From Methylococcaceae bacterium UBA662 (GTDB lineage Bacteria > Pseudomonadota > Gammaproteobacteria > Methylococcales > Methylomonadaceae): a stretch of DNA of 6,899 nt. The notes under the pieces were generated by a model. It saw only the letters and a list, made by a program, of their open reading frames with translations. It was not told the origin of the DNA and ran no database searches. The position numbers were made by a program, and so were the translations under genes. Position 1 is the stretch's first letter. Each line of letters starts with the position of its first letter. Shown here piece by piece: positions 1 to 5,902 of the stretch. Location: positions 39,634 to 46,532 of the forward strand of contig DBNW01000078.1 in the NCBI GenBank assembly GCA_002299425.1, given 5' to 3'.

Positions 1-882
1 GCGGGCAAAGAAGTGACCGTGGTCATCGAGCTGCGCGCCCGTTTTGATGAGAAGGCCAATATTGATCTGGCCACTAAATTGCAGGAGGCTGCGGTGCATG
101 TCGTCTATGGCGTGGTGGGCTACAAAACCCATGCCAAAATGTGTCTGGTGCTGCGGCGCGAGGGCAAAATTCTGCGCAACTATGTGCATTTAGGCACCGG
201 CAATTACCATCCGAAAACCGCCTTGTTGTACACCGACTATGGCCTGTTTTCCTGCAACAAGGAGCTAGGCGAGGATGTCCGGCAAGTGTTCACGCAATTG
301 ACCAGCTTAGGCAAGGTGTCCAAACTCAATGCCCTACTGCAATCGCCTTTTTCCCTGCATCAAACCTTGTTGGAAAAAATAGAACGCGAACTAACGCACG
401 CTAAAGCCGGGAAAGTTGCTAGGATCATCATACAAGTGAACGCAGTGGTTGAAGAACAACTGATTCACGCTTTGTACCGTGCCTCACAGGCAGGCGTGGA
501 AATAAAACTGATAGTTCGGGGCATTTGCTGTTTAAGGCCAGGAATACCCGGCGTTTCCGACAACATTGAAGTGCGCGCCATCATCGGCCGGTTTTTGGAG
601 CACGCCCGGGTCTACGTGTTTGCCAACCAAGGCGATCAAGAAGTCTTCGCCGCCAGCGCTGATTTTATGGAACGCAATATGTTTAAACGGGTTGAGGTTT
701 GTTTTCCGATAAAAAACAAAAAGTTACAAAATAGAGTGCTGAGTAACTTAGCACTTTACCTGCGCGATAACAGCCAGGCTTGGTTGCTGCAACCGGACGG
801 CAATTACATAAAATCCAGCCCTGCGGAAAACGAGGAAATCATAGAAGCCCAAACCCTGCTGCAAAAAGGCCTGCAAAATTAA
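1..882 (+). CDS. ppk1: Polyphosphate kinase 1, C-terminal part (5' end outside window)
   Basis: PPK1 reversibly transfers the gamma-phosphate of ATP onto a growing polyphosphate chain through a phosphohistidine intermediate. The reading frame is open from the first base, so only the last 293 codons of a protein of usually about 690 residues are present. Numbering from the first codon of the window, YKTHAK contains His44, the counterpart of the autophosphorylated His435 of E. coli PPK. HLGTGNYHPKTALLYTDYG follows shortly after. In the C2 domain, GVSDNIEVRA precedes FLEHARVYVF, whose His201 matches the second essential histidine, His592 of E. coli. SADFMERN and a typical AW-L-DG-Y tail close the protein, and the stop is TAA at 880-882. 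Both catalytic histidines and the normal C-terminus are present, so the visible part looks intact. The next gene is 151 bp downstream on the same strand with no convincing terminator between them, so readthrough is possible. Confidence 0.97.
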   Translation, partial: AGKEVTVVIELRARFDEKANIDLATKLQEAAVHVVYGVVGYKTHAKMCLVLRREGKILRNYVHLGTGNYHPKTALLYTDYGLFSCNKELGEDVRQVFTQLTSLGKVSKLNALLQSPFSLHQTLLEKIERELTHAKAGKVARIIIQVNAVVEEQLIHALYRASQAGVEIKLIVRGICCLRPGIPGVSDNIEVRAIIGRFLEHARVYVFANQGDQEVFAASADFMERNMFKRVEVCFPIKNKKLQNRVLSNLALYLRDNSQAWLLQPDGNYIKSSPAENEEIIEAQTLLQKGLQN

Positions 883-1033
883 ATTCTCGGTCAGGGTTGT
901 ATTGTAAAATGCCGGTCTTTTTGTCCGGCGCGGCAACCTGTGTGCTGGCTGTCACCGTTCACCAAGCCGGCTTTTGTTGCCCGCTCGCCCAAGCACGGCA
1001 ACGGCCTAATTTATTTGTTAGCAACCATTGATA

Positions 1034-2266
1034 ATGCCAAGCAACCAGCCACAACGGAGTTTTCTTTTTTTACAAGGACCCATCACGCCTTTTTTCCAAT
1101 TAGTGGCTGACGGGCTGGAACAAAAACAGCACCGCGTGTCACGCATCAATTTATGCGTCGGAGACTGGCTGTTTTGGCGGCGTCCGGGTGCCTGCAATTA
1201 TCGGGGAAAATTAACCGACTGGCCGTCGTTTGTTGGCCAGCATTTAGACCGCGAACAAGTCACCGATCTGGTGTTAATCGGCGAGCAGCGCGATTACCAC
1301 AAACTGGCCATAGCCGAAGCAAAAAAACGCGGTATCCAGATTGTCACCACCGATTTTGGCTACCTGCGCCCAGACTGGATCACCTTAGAATGCAACGGCA
1401 TGTCGGCACAATCCTTGTTCCCCCGCGACCCGCAGACGCTGTTGGATCTGGCCAGGCATCTGACACTCCCCGACCTAAGCCCTAAATTCCGCGACAGTTT
1501 TTTTAACCAAGCCCTCTGGGATGTGACGTACCATCTGTGCACCGCAGTGCTGCACGTTGTTTACCCGTTTTACCAAACCCATCAACTGTACCACCCGGTT
1601 TTAGCGTACCTAGGTACGGGCTGGCATTTGCTGCATACCCGCTTGATGGCAAAACACACCCAAGCCGTAGTCGATTCCCTGCACAGTCAACAGACCGCGT
1701 ATTTTTTATTTCCGTTACAAATGCAAAATGATTACCAAATCCGCGTTTACTCAAAATACGGCCGTTTGCAAGCCGCTATCGACGAAGTGATAGACTCGTT
1801 TGCTCAGCACGCACCCGACGACGCGGTGTTAATTGTAAAAGTCCACCCCCTAGACCCTTTTCTGGTGGATTGGAGCCGTTATTGCCAAAAACGGGCCAAA
1901 AAATGGGGTATCGCAGGCCGCGTTTTGTTTATCGATGGCGGCCCGTTAAAAACTTTATTGGAACAGGCCCGGGGTGTCATCACCATCAACAGCACGGTGG
2001 GTCTATGGACGCTGTTGGCCGGTCGCCCCTTGATTGCCTTGGGCAGTGCTATTTACAACATCAAAGGTTTGACGCATCCCGGTTCTCTGGATGCGTTCTG
2101 GCAACAACCGACACCGCCGGACCTGCTCCTGCGCGACGCTTTTGTCAAAGTGTTGGCCGCCACCATTCAACTGCGCGGCGTTTATTACCATAACATCGGC
2201 CTGACCGCCGCCGTTGCCGAAACGGTTGCAAGGCTGCACACTAACAAACTTAACCAAATCCTGTAA
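1034..2266 (+). CDS. kpsS: KpsS-like capsule polysaccharide biosynthesis protein (beta-Kdo transferase family)
   Basis: In E. coli group 2 capsules, KpsS works with KpsC at the cytoplasmic face of the inner membrane to build the oligo-beta-Kdo linker on a phosphatidylglycerol acceptor; KpsS is credited with adding the first Kdo. This 410-residue protein, near the family length of about 390, carries the family landmarks in order: FLQGPITPFF near residues 12-21, GEQRDYH at 83-89 (E. coli has GDCRPLH), GYLRPDWIT from 109, KVHPLD at 269-274, and TINSTVG from 317 followed by GSAIYNIKGLTHPG. It has no signal peptide and no clear membrane span, as expected for a cytosolic glycosyltransferase. I chose ATG 1034; the in-frame TTG at 1028 is an alternative. 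No clear Shine-Dalgarno sequence precedes either. The SDR gene starts three bases after the stop, indicating cotranscription. No kpsC, kpsF/U or kpsM/T is in view, so the donor sugar and product could differ from classical capsule. Confidence 0.88.
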   Translation: MPSNQPQRSFLFLQGPITPFFQLVADGLEQKQHRVSRINLCVGDWLFWRRPGACNYRGKLTDWPSFVGQHLDREQVTDLVLIGEQRDYHKLAIAEAKKRGIQIVTTDFGYLRPDWITLECNGMSAQSLFPRDPQTLLDLARHLTLPDLSPKFRDSFFNQALWDVTYHLCTAVLHVVYPFYQTHQLYHPVLAYLGTGWHLLHTRLMAKHTQAVVDSLHSQQTAYFLFPLQMQNDYQIRVYSKYGRLQAAIDEVIDSFAQHAPDDAVLIVKVHPLDPFLVDWSRYCQKRAKKWGIAGRVLFIDGGPLKTLLEQARGVITINSTVGLWTLLAGRPLIALGSAIYNIKGLTHPGSLDAFWQQPTPPDLLLRDAFVKVLAATIQLRGVYYHNIGLTAAVAETVARLHTNKLNQIL

Positions 2267-2269
2267 CCC

Positions 2270-3040
2270 ATGAACATTGTTATCACCGGTGCCAGCAGCG
2301 GCATTGGCCTTGCGCTGGCTAAAGCCTACGCTAAACCCGGAGCCTGTTTGGGGTTAATTGCCCGCAATCCGGCTAAATTAACCGAAATTGCTCAATTCTG
2401 CCGCCAGCAAGGTGCCGCAGTGGTGCCGGGAATTTTGGATGTCACCGACGTGCAGGCCCTAAAGCAATGGCTGCTGGATTTCGACCACCAACACCACGTC
2501 GATTTGTTGATTGCTAACGCGGGAGTGACCTGCATCATGCCCCAAGACGGCGGCAACGAAAGCTGGCATAACACCCAGCAAGTCCTTAACACCAACATTT
2601 ACGGCGTATTCAATACGGTCTATCCGCTCATAGAACCCATGCGCCAGCGCCAACAGGGCCAAATTGCTATTATCAGCTCCTTAGCAGCCTACCGGGGCCT
2701 GCCCATTACGCCGGCTTACTGCGCCAGCAAAGCGGCCATTAAGGCTTATGGTGAAGCCTTGCACGGCTGGCTAAAGCGGGACGGGGTGCAGGTCAGCGTG
2801 GTCTGCCCAGGCTTTGTCAAATCCGATCTCAGCGACCAATTTCCAAAGCCGAAATGGTTTCTACTTTCCGCAGAAAAAGCGGCGCAAATCATTCAGCGTG
2901 GCCTAGCCCGCAGGCAAGCCGCGATCGACTTTCCGTGGCCGTTGGCCGTGGGCATGAAACTGTTGGCCATGTTACCCTCAGCAGTAGCAGAGGGAATACT
3001 GCAAGTAATGGGTTATGGCACTGCGAAGCGGCACCGTTAG
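2270..3040 (+). CDS. Classical short-chain dehydrogenase/reductase (SDR)
   Basis: This 256-residue protein is a complete classical SDR that should use NAD(P)(H) to oxidise an alcohol or reduce a carbonyl; the substrate is unknown. The Rossmann fingerprint TGASSGIG is at residues 6-13, NAG at 83-85, the tetrad Asn at 109, Ser137, and the active-site pair Tyr150/Lys154 in YCASK, then PG at 180-181. Arg32, just after the second strand (LIARNPAKL), suggests NADP(H) preference. Residues 223-247 are unusually hydrophobic for a soluble SDR and could seat it on the membrane, as in SDRs that act on lipids. The ATG lies three bases after the kpsS stop and has no clear Shine-Dalgarno sequence, so translation probably depends on ribosomes finishing kpsS. 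The TAG stop overlaps the stop of the opposing formyltransferase gene. Its role is most likely tied to the KpsS-like protein, for example modifying an envelope sugar or lipid, but this rests only on gene order. Confidence 0.93.
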   Translation: MNIVITGASSGIGLALAKAYAKPGACLGLIARNPAKLTEIAQFCRQQGAAVVPGILDVTDVQALKQWLLDFDHQHHVDLLIANAGVTCIMPQDGGNESWHNTQQVLNTNIYGVFNTVYPLIEPMRQRQQGQIAIISSLAAYRGLPITPAYCASKAAIKAYGEALHGWLKRDGVQVSVVCPGFVKSDLSDQFPKPKWFLLSAEKAAQIIQRGLARRQAAIDFPWPLAVGMKLLAMLPSAVAEGILQVMGYGTAKRHR

Positions 3041-3843
3041 GCTTTGCCAGCAAACACCGACTTTAACGCCGAGCAATAGTCGTTCAGAGCCATCAGCCGC
3101 CCGCCTTTGGCCAGAAACTCCCGCACTTGCCGGCGGCTGGGCCAGGAGTCGTAGCCGCCCCCGCCTGCTTGGGGCTGGCTGGGCATTATTTTTGGCATCT
3201 GCCGGATGGTCTCTGCCGCCAACCTAGCACCCAGCTCAAATAACCTGAACTGATGAAAAAAAACGCTGCGGCCGGCGACCACATCGAGGCTGTCTTGAGC
3301 CAGTACATCACCGCTATCAAACGCCGCCGCCACATGGTGCAGCGTCACCCCCAACGGGTGTTCCCCGGCATTTAACGCGGCAAAGACAGGGTCTACGCCC
3401 TTATAGTGCGGCAACAACGACGGATGGATATTCAAACAGGCAAATTTAGGCAAGTTAATAACAAAAGGCGATACTTTTTGGTTAAAATTTGCCAACAACA
3501 ACACATCAGGTTCTAATGCCTCCAAAAATTCCCGGCCATTTTTGTCATTGATGTTTTTTGTTTTGAGCACGGGAATAGCGGTGGCCTTTTTTTTTGCAAA
3601 AATCAGGGCTGCCGCATTAAAACCATCCGTTTGTAAAAACTGACAAACTGCATACGCGAAACCCGAGCTGTTCAGCAACCGGACCACACTCCGCAAGCGC
3701 TTTTCCGAGGCACTAAAAATCCGGGTTGAATGCACCAGACCGACCAGTTCGATACCCGGTGATGGATGGATGATGTTCTGCACCAGTGCCGAGAACAGGC
3801 CCGGATAACTGCATAAAACGACGCGGAGTTTTTTTTTCGCCAT
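3037..3843 (-). CDS. Formyltransferase-domain protein of unknown acceptor
   Basis: The 268-residue product has the folate-dependent formyltransferase fold shared by PurN, Fmt and sugar N-formyltransferases, which move a formyl group from 10-formyl-tetrahydrofolate to an amine. The catalytic triad is visible: Asn138 and His140 in NIHPSLLPHYKG, and Asp176 in AFDSGDVLA. The 38-residue gap from Asn to Asp equals that of E. coli PurN (Asn106 to Asp144). The long N-terminal part (VVLCSYPGLFSALVQNII) and the tail with DSWPSRRQVREF differ from PurN, and at 268 residues the protein lacks the full C-terminal tRNA-binding domain of Fmt (about 315 residues). It is therefore probably neither housekeeping enzyme. 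A sugar, lipid or peptide amine is possible; the neighbouring glycan-type genes fit but do not prove this. The start is ATG (complement of 3841-3843) with a good ribosome-binding site. Three homopolymer runs of 8-9 bases lie inside the gene. Confidence 0.85.
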   Translation of the reverse strand: MAKKKLRVVLCSYPGLFSALVQNIIHPSPGIELVGLVHSTRIFSASEKRLRSVVRLLNSSGFAYAVCQFLQTDGFNAAALIFAKKKATAIPVLKTKNINDKNGREFLEALEPDVLLLANFNQKVSPFVINLPKFACLNIHPSLLPHYKGVDPVFAALNAGEHPLGVTLHHVAAAFDSGDVLAQDSLDVVAGRSVFFHQFRLFELGARLAAETIRQMPKIMPSQPQAGGGGYDSWPSRRQVREFLAKGGRLMALNDYCSALKSVFAGKA

Positions 3844-3847
3844 TGGC

Positions 3848-3854
3848 TCACCTT
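3848..3854 (-). promoter_or_regulatory. Ribosome-binding site of the formyltransferase gene
   Basis: On the minus strand this reads AAGGTGA, a strong match to the anti-Shine-Dalgarno complement, four bases before the ATG. It fixes the start of the formyltransferase gene. It sits inside the 28-bp gap to the divergent coaD gene, leaving very little room for two separate promoters in the gap itself. Confidence 0.75.
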
Positions 3855-3871
3855 AAAAATTATTGCCCGCC

Positions 3872-4360
3872 ATGCACCTAACTGCCATTTACCCCGGCAC
3901 CTTTGACCCCATAACCAACGGGCATATCGACATTATCGCCCGCGCTGCTAAGCTGTTCAGTAAAGTGATCGTAGCGGTCGCCGTTAGCAGTAACAAGGCG
4001 CCGCTGCTGTCGCTGTTGGAGCGGGTGGCACTGGTCAAGGCCGTGATCCCGGACTTTAGCCATGTTGAAGTCATCGGCTTTGACAATTTATTGGTGGATT
4101 GCGCCCGCGAGTACGGTGCTCATGTTATCTTGCGTGGGCTTCGGGCGGTATCCGATTTTGAATACGAGTTCCAATTAGCGGGCATGAACCGGCGTCTAGC
4201 ACCGCAACTGGAAACCATGTTCCTAACCCCGGCCGAACAATACGAGTTTATTTCATCCAGCATGATCCGCGAAATCGCCCGGCTCAACGGCGATGTCTCC
4301 AGTTTTGTCCCCGATGTTGTGCGCGAATCGCTTATTTCCAAATTTAGTAACAAGGAGTGA
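3872..4360 (+). CDS. coaD: Phosphopantetheine adenylyltransferase
   Basis: CoaD performs the penultimate step of coenzyme A synthesis in the cytosol: ATP plus 4'-phosphopantetheine gives dephospho-CoA and pyrophosphate. The 162-residue product matches the usual length (E. coli 159). It shows the nucleotidyltransferase signature YPGTFDPITNGH with His18 of the (T/H)xGH motif, RGLRAVSDFEYE at residues 88-99, and the second ATP-binding motif ISSSMIRE at 127-134. I chose ATG 3872, which puts the conserved IYPGTFDP at residues 6-13; the in-frame TTG at 3863 would add three residues that family members do not need. No clear Shine-Dalgarno sequence precedes it. The gene diverges from the formyltransferase gene and is followed directly by the ferredoxin gene, whose ribosome-binding site lies over the coaD stop. 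Confidence 0.97.
   Translation: MHLTAIYPGTFDPITNGHIDIIARAAKLFSKVIVAVAVSSNKAPLLSLLERVALVKAVIPDFSHVEVIGFDNLLVDCAREYGAHVILRGLRAVSDFEYEFQLAGMNRRLAPQLETMFLTPAEQYEFISSSMIREIARLNGDVSSFVPDVVRESLISKFSNKE
4352..4357 (+). promoter_or_regulatory. Ribosome-binding site of the ferredoxin gene, overlapping the end of coaD
   Basis: AAGGAG lies five bases before the ATG at 4363 and partly inside the last codons of coaD, immediately before its TGA (4358-4360). It decides for ATG 4363 over the in-frame GTG at 4357, which sits within the site itself. The arrangement indicates translational coupling between coaD and the ferredoxin gene. Confidence 0.85.
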
Positions 4361-4362
4361 AT

Positions 4363-4617
4363 ATGGCTTTAATCATTCATGAAGCATGCATCAATTGTGA
4401 TGTTTGTGAACCGGAATGCCCCAACGGGGCTATTTCTCAAGGCGAGGAAATTTATGTCATCGACCCCGCCCTGTGTACCGAATGCGTCGGCCATCATGGC
4501 ACCCCGCAGTGCATGGAAGTCTGCCCGGTGGAGTGCATCGACAAAGACCCAGGCCATGTTGAAAGCAACGACAGTCTGTACCAAAAATACTTGCACCTGA
4601 CCCAGCAGCCCGGTTAG
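4363..4617 (+). CDS. fdx: Alvin/YfhL-type 2[4Fe-4S] ferredoxin
   Basis: This small cytosolic electron carrier (84 residues) holds two [4Fe-4S] clusters. Cluster-binding cysteines are 9, 12, 15 and 19 (CINCDVCEPECP) and 38, 41, 50 and 54. The eight-residue spacing between Cys41 and Cys50, in place of the usual two, is the hallmark of the Allochromatium vinosum ferredoxin group, which also includes E. coli YfhL and Pseudomonas Fdx1. A ninth cysteine, Cys58 in CPVEC, matches the extra, non-ligating cysteine known in the Alvin protein. The C-terminal extension after the second cluster is also typical. These ferredoxins have very low, widely separated reduction potentials; their partners are poorly defined outside aromatic and anaerobic pathways. 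The gene is coupled to coaD, and its TAG stop overlaps the stop of the opposing membrane protein gene. Confidence 0.96.
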   Translation: MALIIHEACINCDVCEPECPNGAISQGEEIYVIDPALCTECVGHHGTPQCMEVCPVECIDKDPGHVESNDSLYQKYLHLTQQPG

Positions 4618-4637
4618 ACCGGTTTGTGGCTACCGGG
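4609..4637. other. Nested inverted repeats at a convergent gene junction
   Basis: Three short related arms surround the shared stop codons of the ferredoxin and membrane-protein genes: CCCGGT at 4609-4614, the self-complementary ACCGGT at 4618-4623, and ACCGGG at 4632-4637. The first two can form a 5-bp stem (CCGGT with ACCGG) with the TAG stop as the loop; the outer pair can form a 6-bp stem. Being palindromic, the structure could act on both strands as a transcription end signal. However, there is no proper T-run on either side, so a terminator function is only a guess. Confidence 0.3.
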
Positions 4638-5711
4638 TAGCTCCGTGTGCCTCTGCATGTCCGCTTGTTGCCTTAACCAGGCCCGCCAAACCGCCAGCAG
4701 CACCGACAAAATCACCGGTCCCAAAAACAGACCGATAATGCCAAATGCGGTCAGGCCACCAAATACCCCAAACATAACCACCAAAAAAGGCACTTGGCCG
4801 GTGCCGCTGATGACAATCGGCCGGATGATGTTATCGACAGTGCTGACCACCAGAAACCCCCACACCAACAAACCAATGCCCGACCAGAATTCGCCGGACA
4901 CCACCAGCGACAGGCCGATGGGTATCCAAACCGCCATAGCCCCCACTGGCACCATTGCCAAAATGAACGTAACCATGCCAAACAGCACCGGTGCCTCCAC
5001 CCCAGCCACGGCATAGCCAATGCCGGCGGTGATGCCCTGGCCCAAAGATGAGATGACAATGCCGTACACCACGGCTCGGGTGGTGTCGCCTGCCGCCTGC
5101 AAGTACACCCCCTGATATTTGCCCATGAAATGCGCCAAACCTTTATGCAGTTGTTTGCTGATGACTGAACCGTCACGGAAACAAAAAAATACCGTCACTA
5201 AAACAAAAATCAACTGTATGACATTGCGTCCCACGCCGCCTAAAATCTGGCCTAACTGGGTAAACCAAAGCCTGGCCAAATCCACTACCTGCATCCTCAA
5301 GTTATCGCGGTCTTCGATCATGTGGTCTAGCCACTCTTGCAATTGGTTTCCCAGCCAAGGGATATCTTTGACAAAATCGGGCAATTGGTAAGGGCCTTGG
5401 GCCACTATTTGCAAAATAGCCTGGTAAGCGTATTTTGTCTCATTTTGCAGCATGGCCAGCAACCAAAACACAATGAGCATAATGAGCGCGGCAATCACCG
5501 CCGTCATCGTCGCTGCGCTGAGTGTTGCCCTGCCGTTAGTTTTTCGCTTTAACCAGCAATAAGGCGGCCACATGACGTAAGCGATAATGACCGCCCAGGC
5601 CAAAGTCAGAAAAAAATCCTGCATCACTAAATAGCTTAGGTACAACAACAGAGCTAAGAAAATGAAAGGGATCAGGGCTTGGAGCGGAGAGCCTATCAGG
5701 TATTTGTTCAT
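4614..5711 (-). CDS. AI-2E family transporter (YdiK-like membrane protein)
   Basis: This 365-residue inner-membrane protein belongs to the AI-2E transporter family (formerly UPF0118) and is most like E. coli YdiK (about 370 residues). Members have been linked to export of autoinducer-2 or to sodium/proton exchange, but most, including this subtype, have no proven substrate. About eight membrane segments are visible: near residues 11-30, 33-53, 67-88, 163-178, 213-238, 242-271, 277-296 and 309-342. A soluble stretch at about 90-160 follows the third, as is usual. The family signature is clear: STVDNIIRPIVISG at 290-303, then GGLTAFGIIGLFLGPVIL at 318-335, closely paralleling YdiK. The start ATG (complement of 5709-5711) has only a weak purine-rich lead. 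It shares four bases with the ferredoxin gene at its 3' end and diverges from the phosphoesterase gene at its 5' end. The physiological substrate cannot be told from sequence. Confidence 0.93.
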   Translation of the reverse strand: MNKYLIGSPLQALIPFIFLALLLYLSYLVMQDFFLTLAWAVIIAYVMWPPYCWLKRKTNGRATLSAATMTAVIAALIMLIVFWLLAMLQNETKYAYQAILQIVAQGPYQLPDFVKDIPWLGNQLQEWLDHMIEDRDNLRMQVVDLARLWFTQLGQILGGVGRNVIQLIFVLVTVFFCFRDGSVISKQLHKGLAHFMGKYQGVYLQAAGDTTRAVVYGIVISSLGQGITAGIGYAVAGVEAPVLFGMVTFILAMVPVGAMAVWIPIGLSLVVSGEFWSGIGLLVWGFLVVSTVDNIIRPIVISGTGQVPFLVVMFGVFGGLTAFGIIGLFLGPVILSVLLAVWRAWLRQQADMQRHTELPGSHKPV

Positions 5712-5751
5712 GGTTTCATCTAGGGTATTAAAGAGTAACGGTTAAAAGCCT

Positions 5752-5773
5752 GTTTGCTTACCGTTAAGCAAAC
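5752..5773. repeat. Perfect 9-bp inverted repeat in a divergent intergenic region
   Basis: GTTTGCTTA (5752-5760) and TAAGCAAAC (5765-5773) are exact reverse complements around the 4-base spacer CCGT. The repeat lies 41 bp upstream of the AI-2E gene start and about 130 bp upstream of the phosphoesterase start, inside the 191-bp region 5712-5902 that otherwise holds no gene. Neither side has a T-run directly after the stem, and no gene ends here, so a terminator is unlikely. A dimeric regulator's operator for one or both divergent genes is the better guess. An overlapping weaker pair, TAACGGT at 5736-5742 and ACCGTTA at 5760-5766, uses part of the same bases. I could not define reliable -35/-10 elements here. 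Confidence 0.55.
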
Positions 5774-5902
5774 GAATAAGCATCCGCAGCGGTTTTTTAT
5801 TAAGATAGCACAGCCCTAGCGACAAACAGCGGCTCGAAACCGTAACCATTCTACAGCTCACACCTAGAACCCTGTCTTAATCCGACCAGACCCCCCCTGC
5901 AA

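Noticed and set aside
911..929. Hairpin GCCGG/CCGGC as a ppk1 terminator
   Set aside because: The stem is only 5 bp with a 9-base loop, and no T-run follows it on the plus strand.
949..966. Pho box upstream of kpsS, prompted by CTGTCAC and the nearby ppk1
   Set aside because: The first half-site fits, but the second heptamer 11 bases later matches the consensus at only two of seven positions.
883..1033. Small gene or promoter in the gap between ppk1 and kpsS
   Set aside because: The only open frame (780-1031, plus) overlaps ppk1 and has no recognisable product; possible -35/-10 elements such as TTGCCC with TAATTT are spaced too far apart and match poorly.
4624..5176. Long open frames opposite and inside the AI-2E gene (for example 4624-5016 plus, 4751-5176 minus)
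   Set aside because: They are shadows of a gene with clear family motifs and membrane segments; they have no ribosome-binding site or domain of their own.
5784..5798. CCGCAGCGG followed by six Ts as a rho-independent terminator
   Set aside because: The stem would be 3 bp around a 3-base loop, far too weak, and no plus-strand gene ends upstream that would need it.
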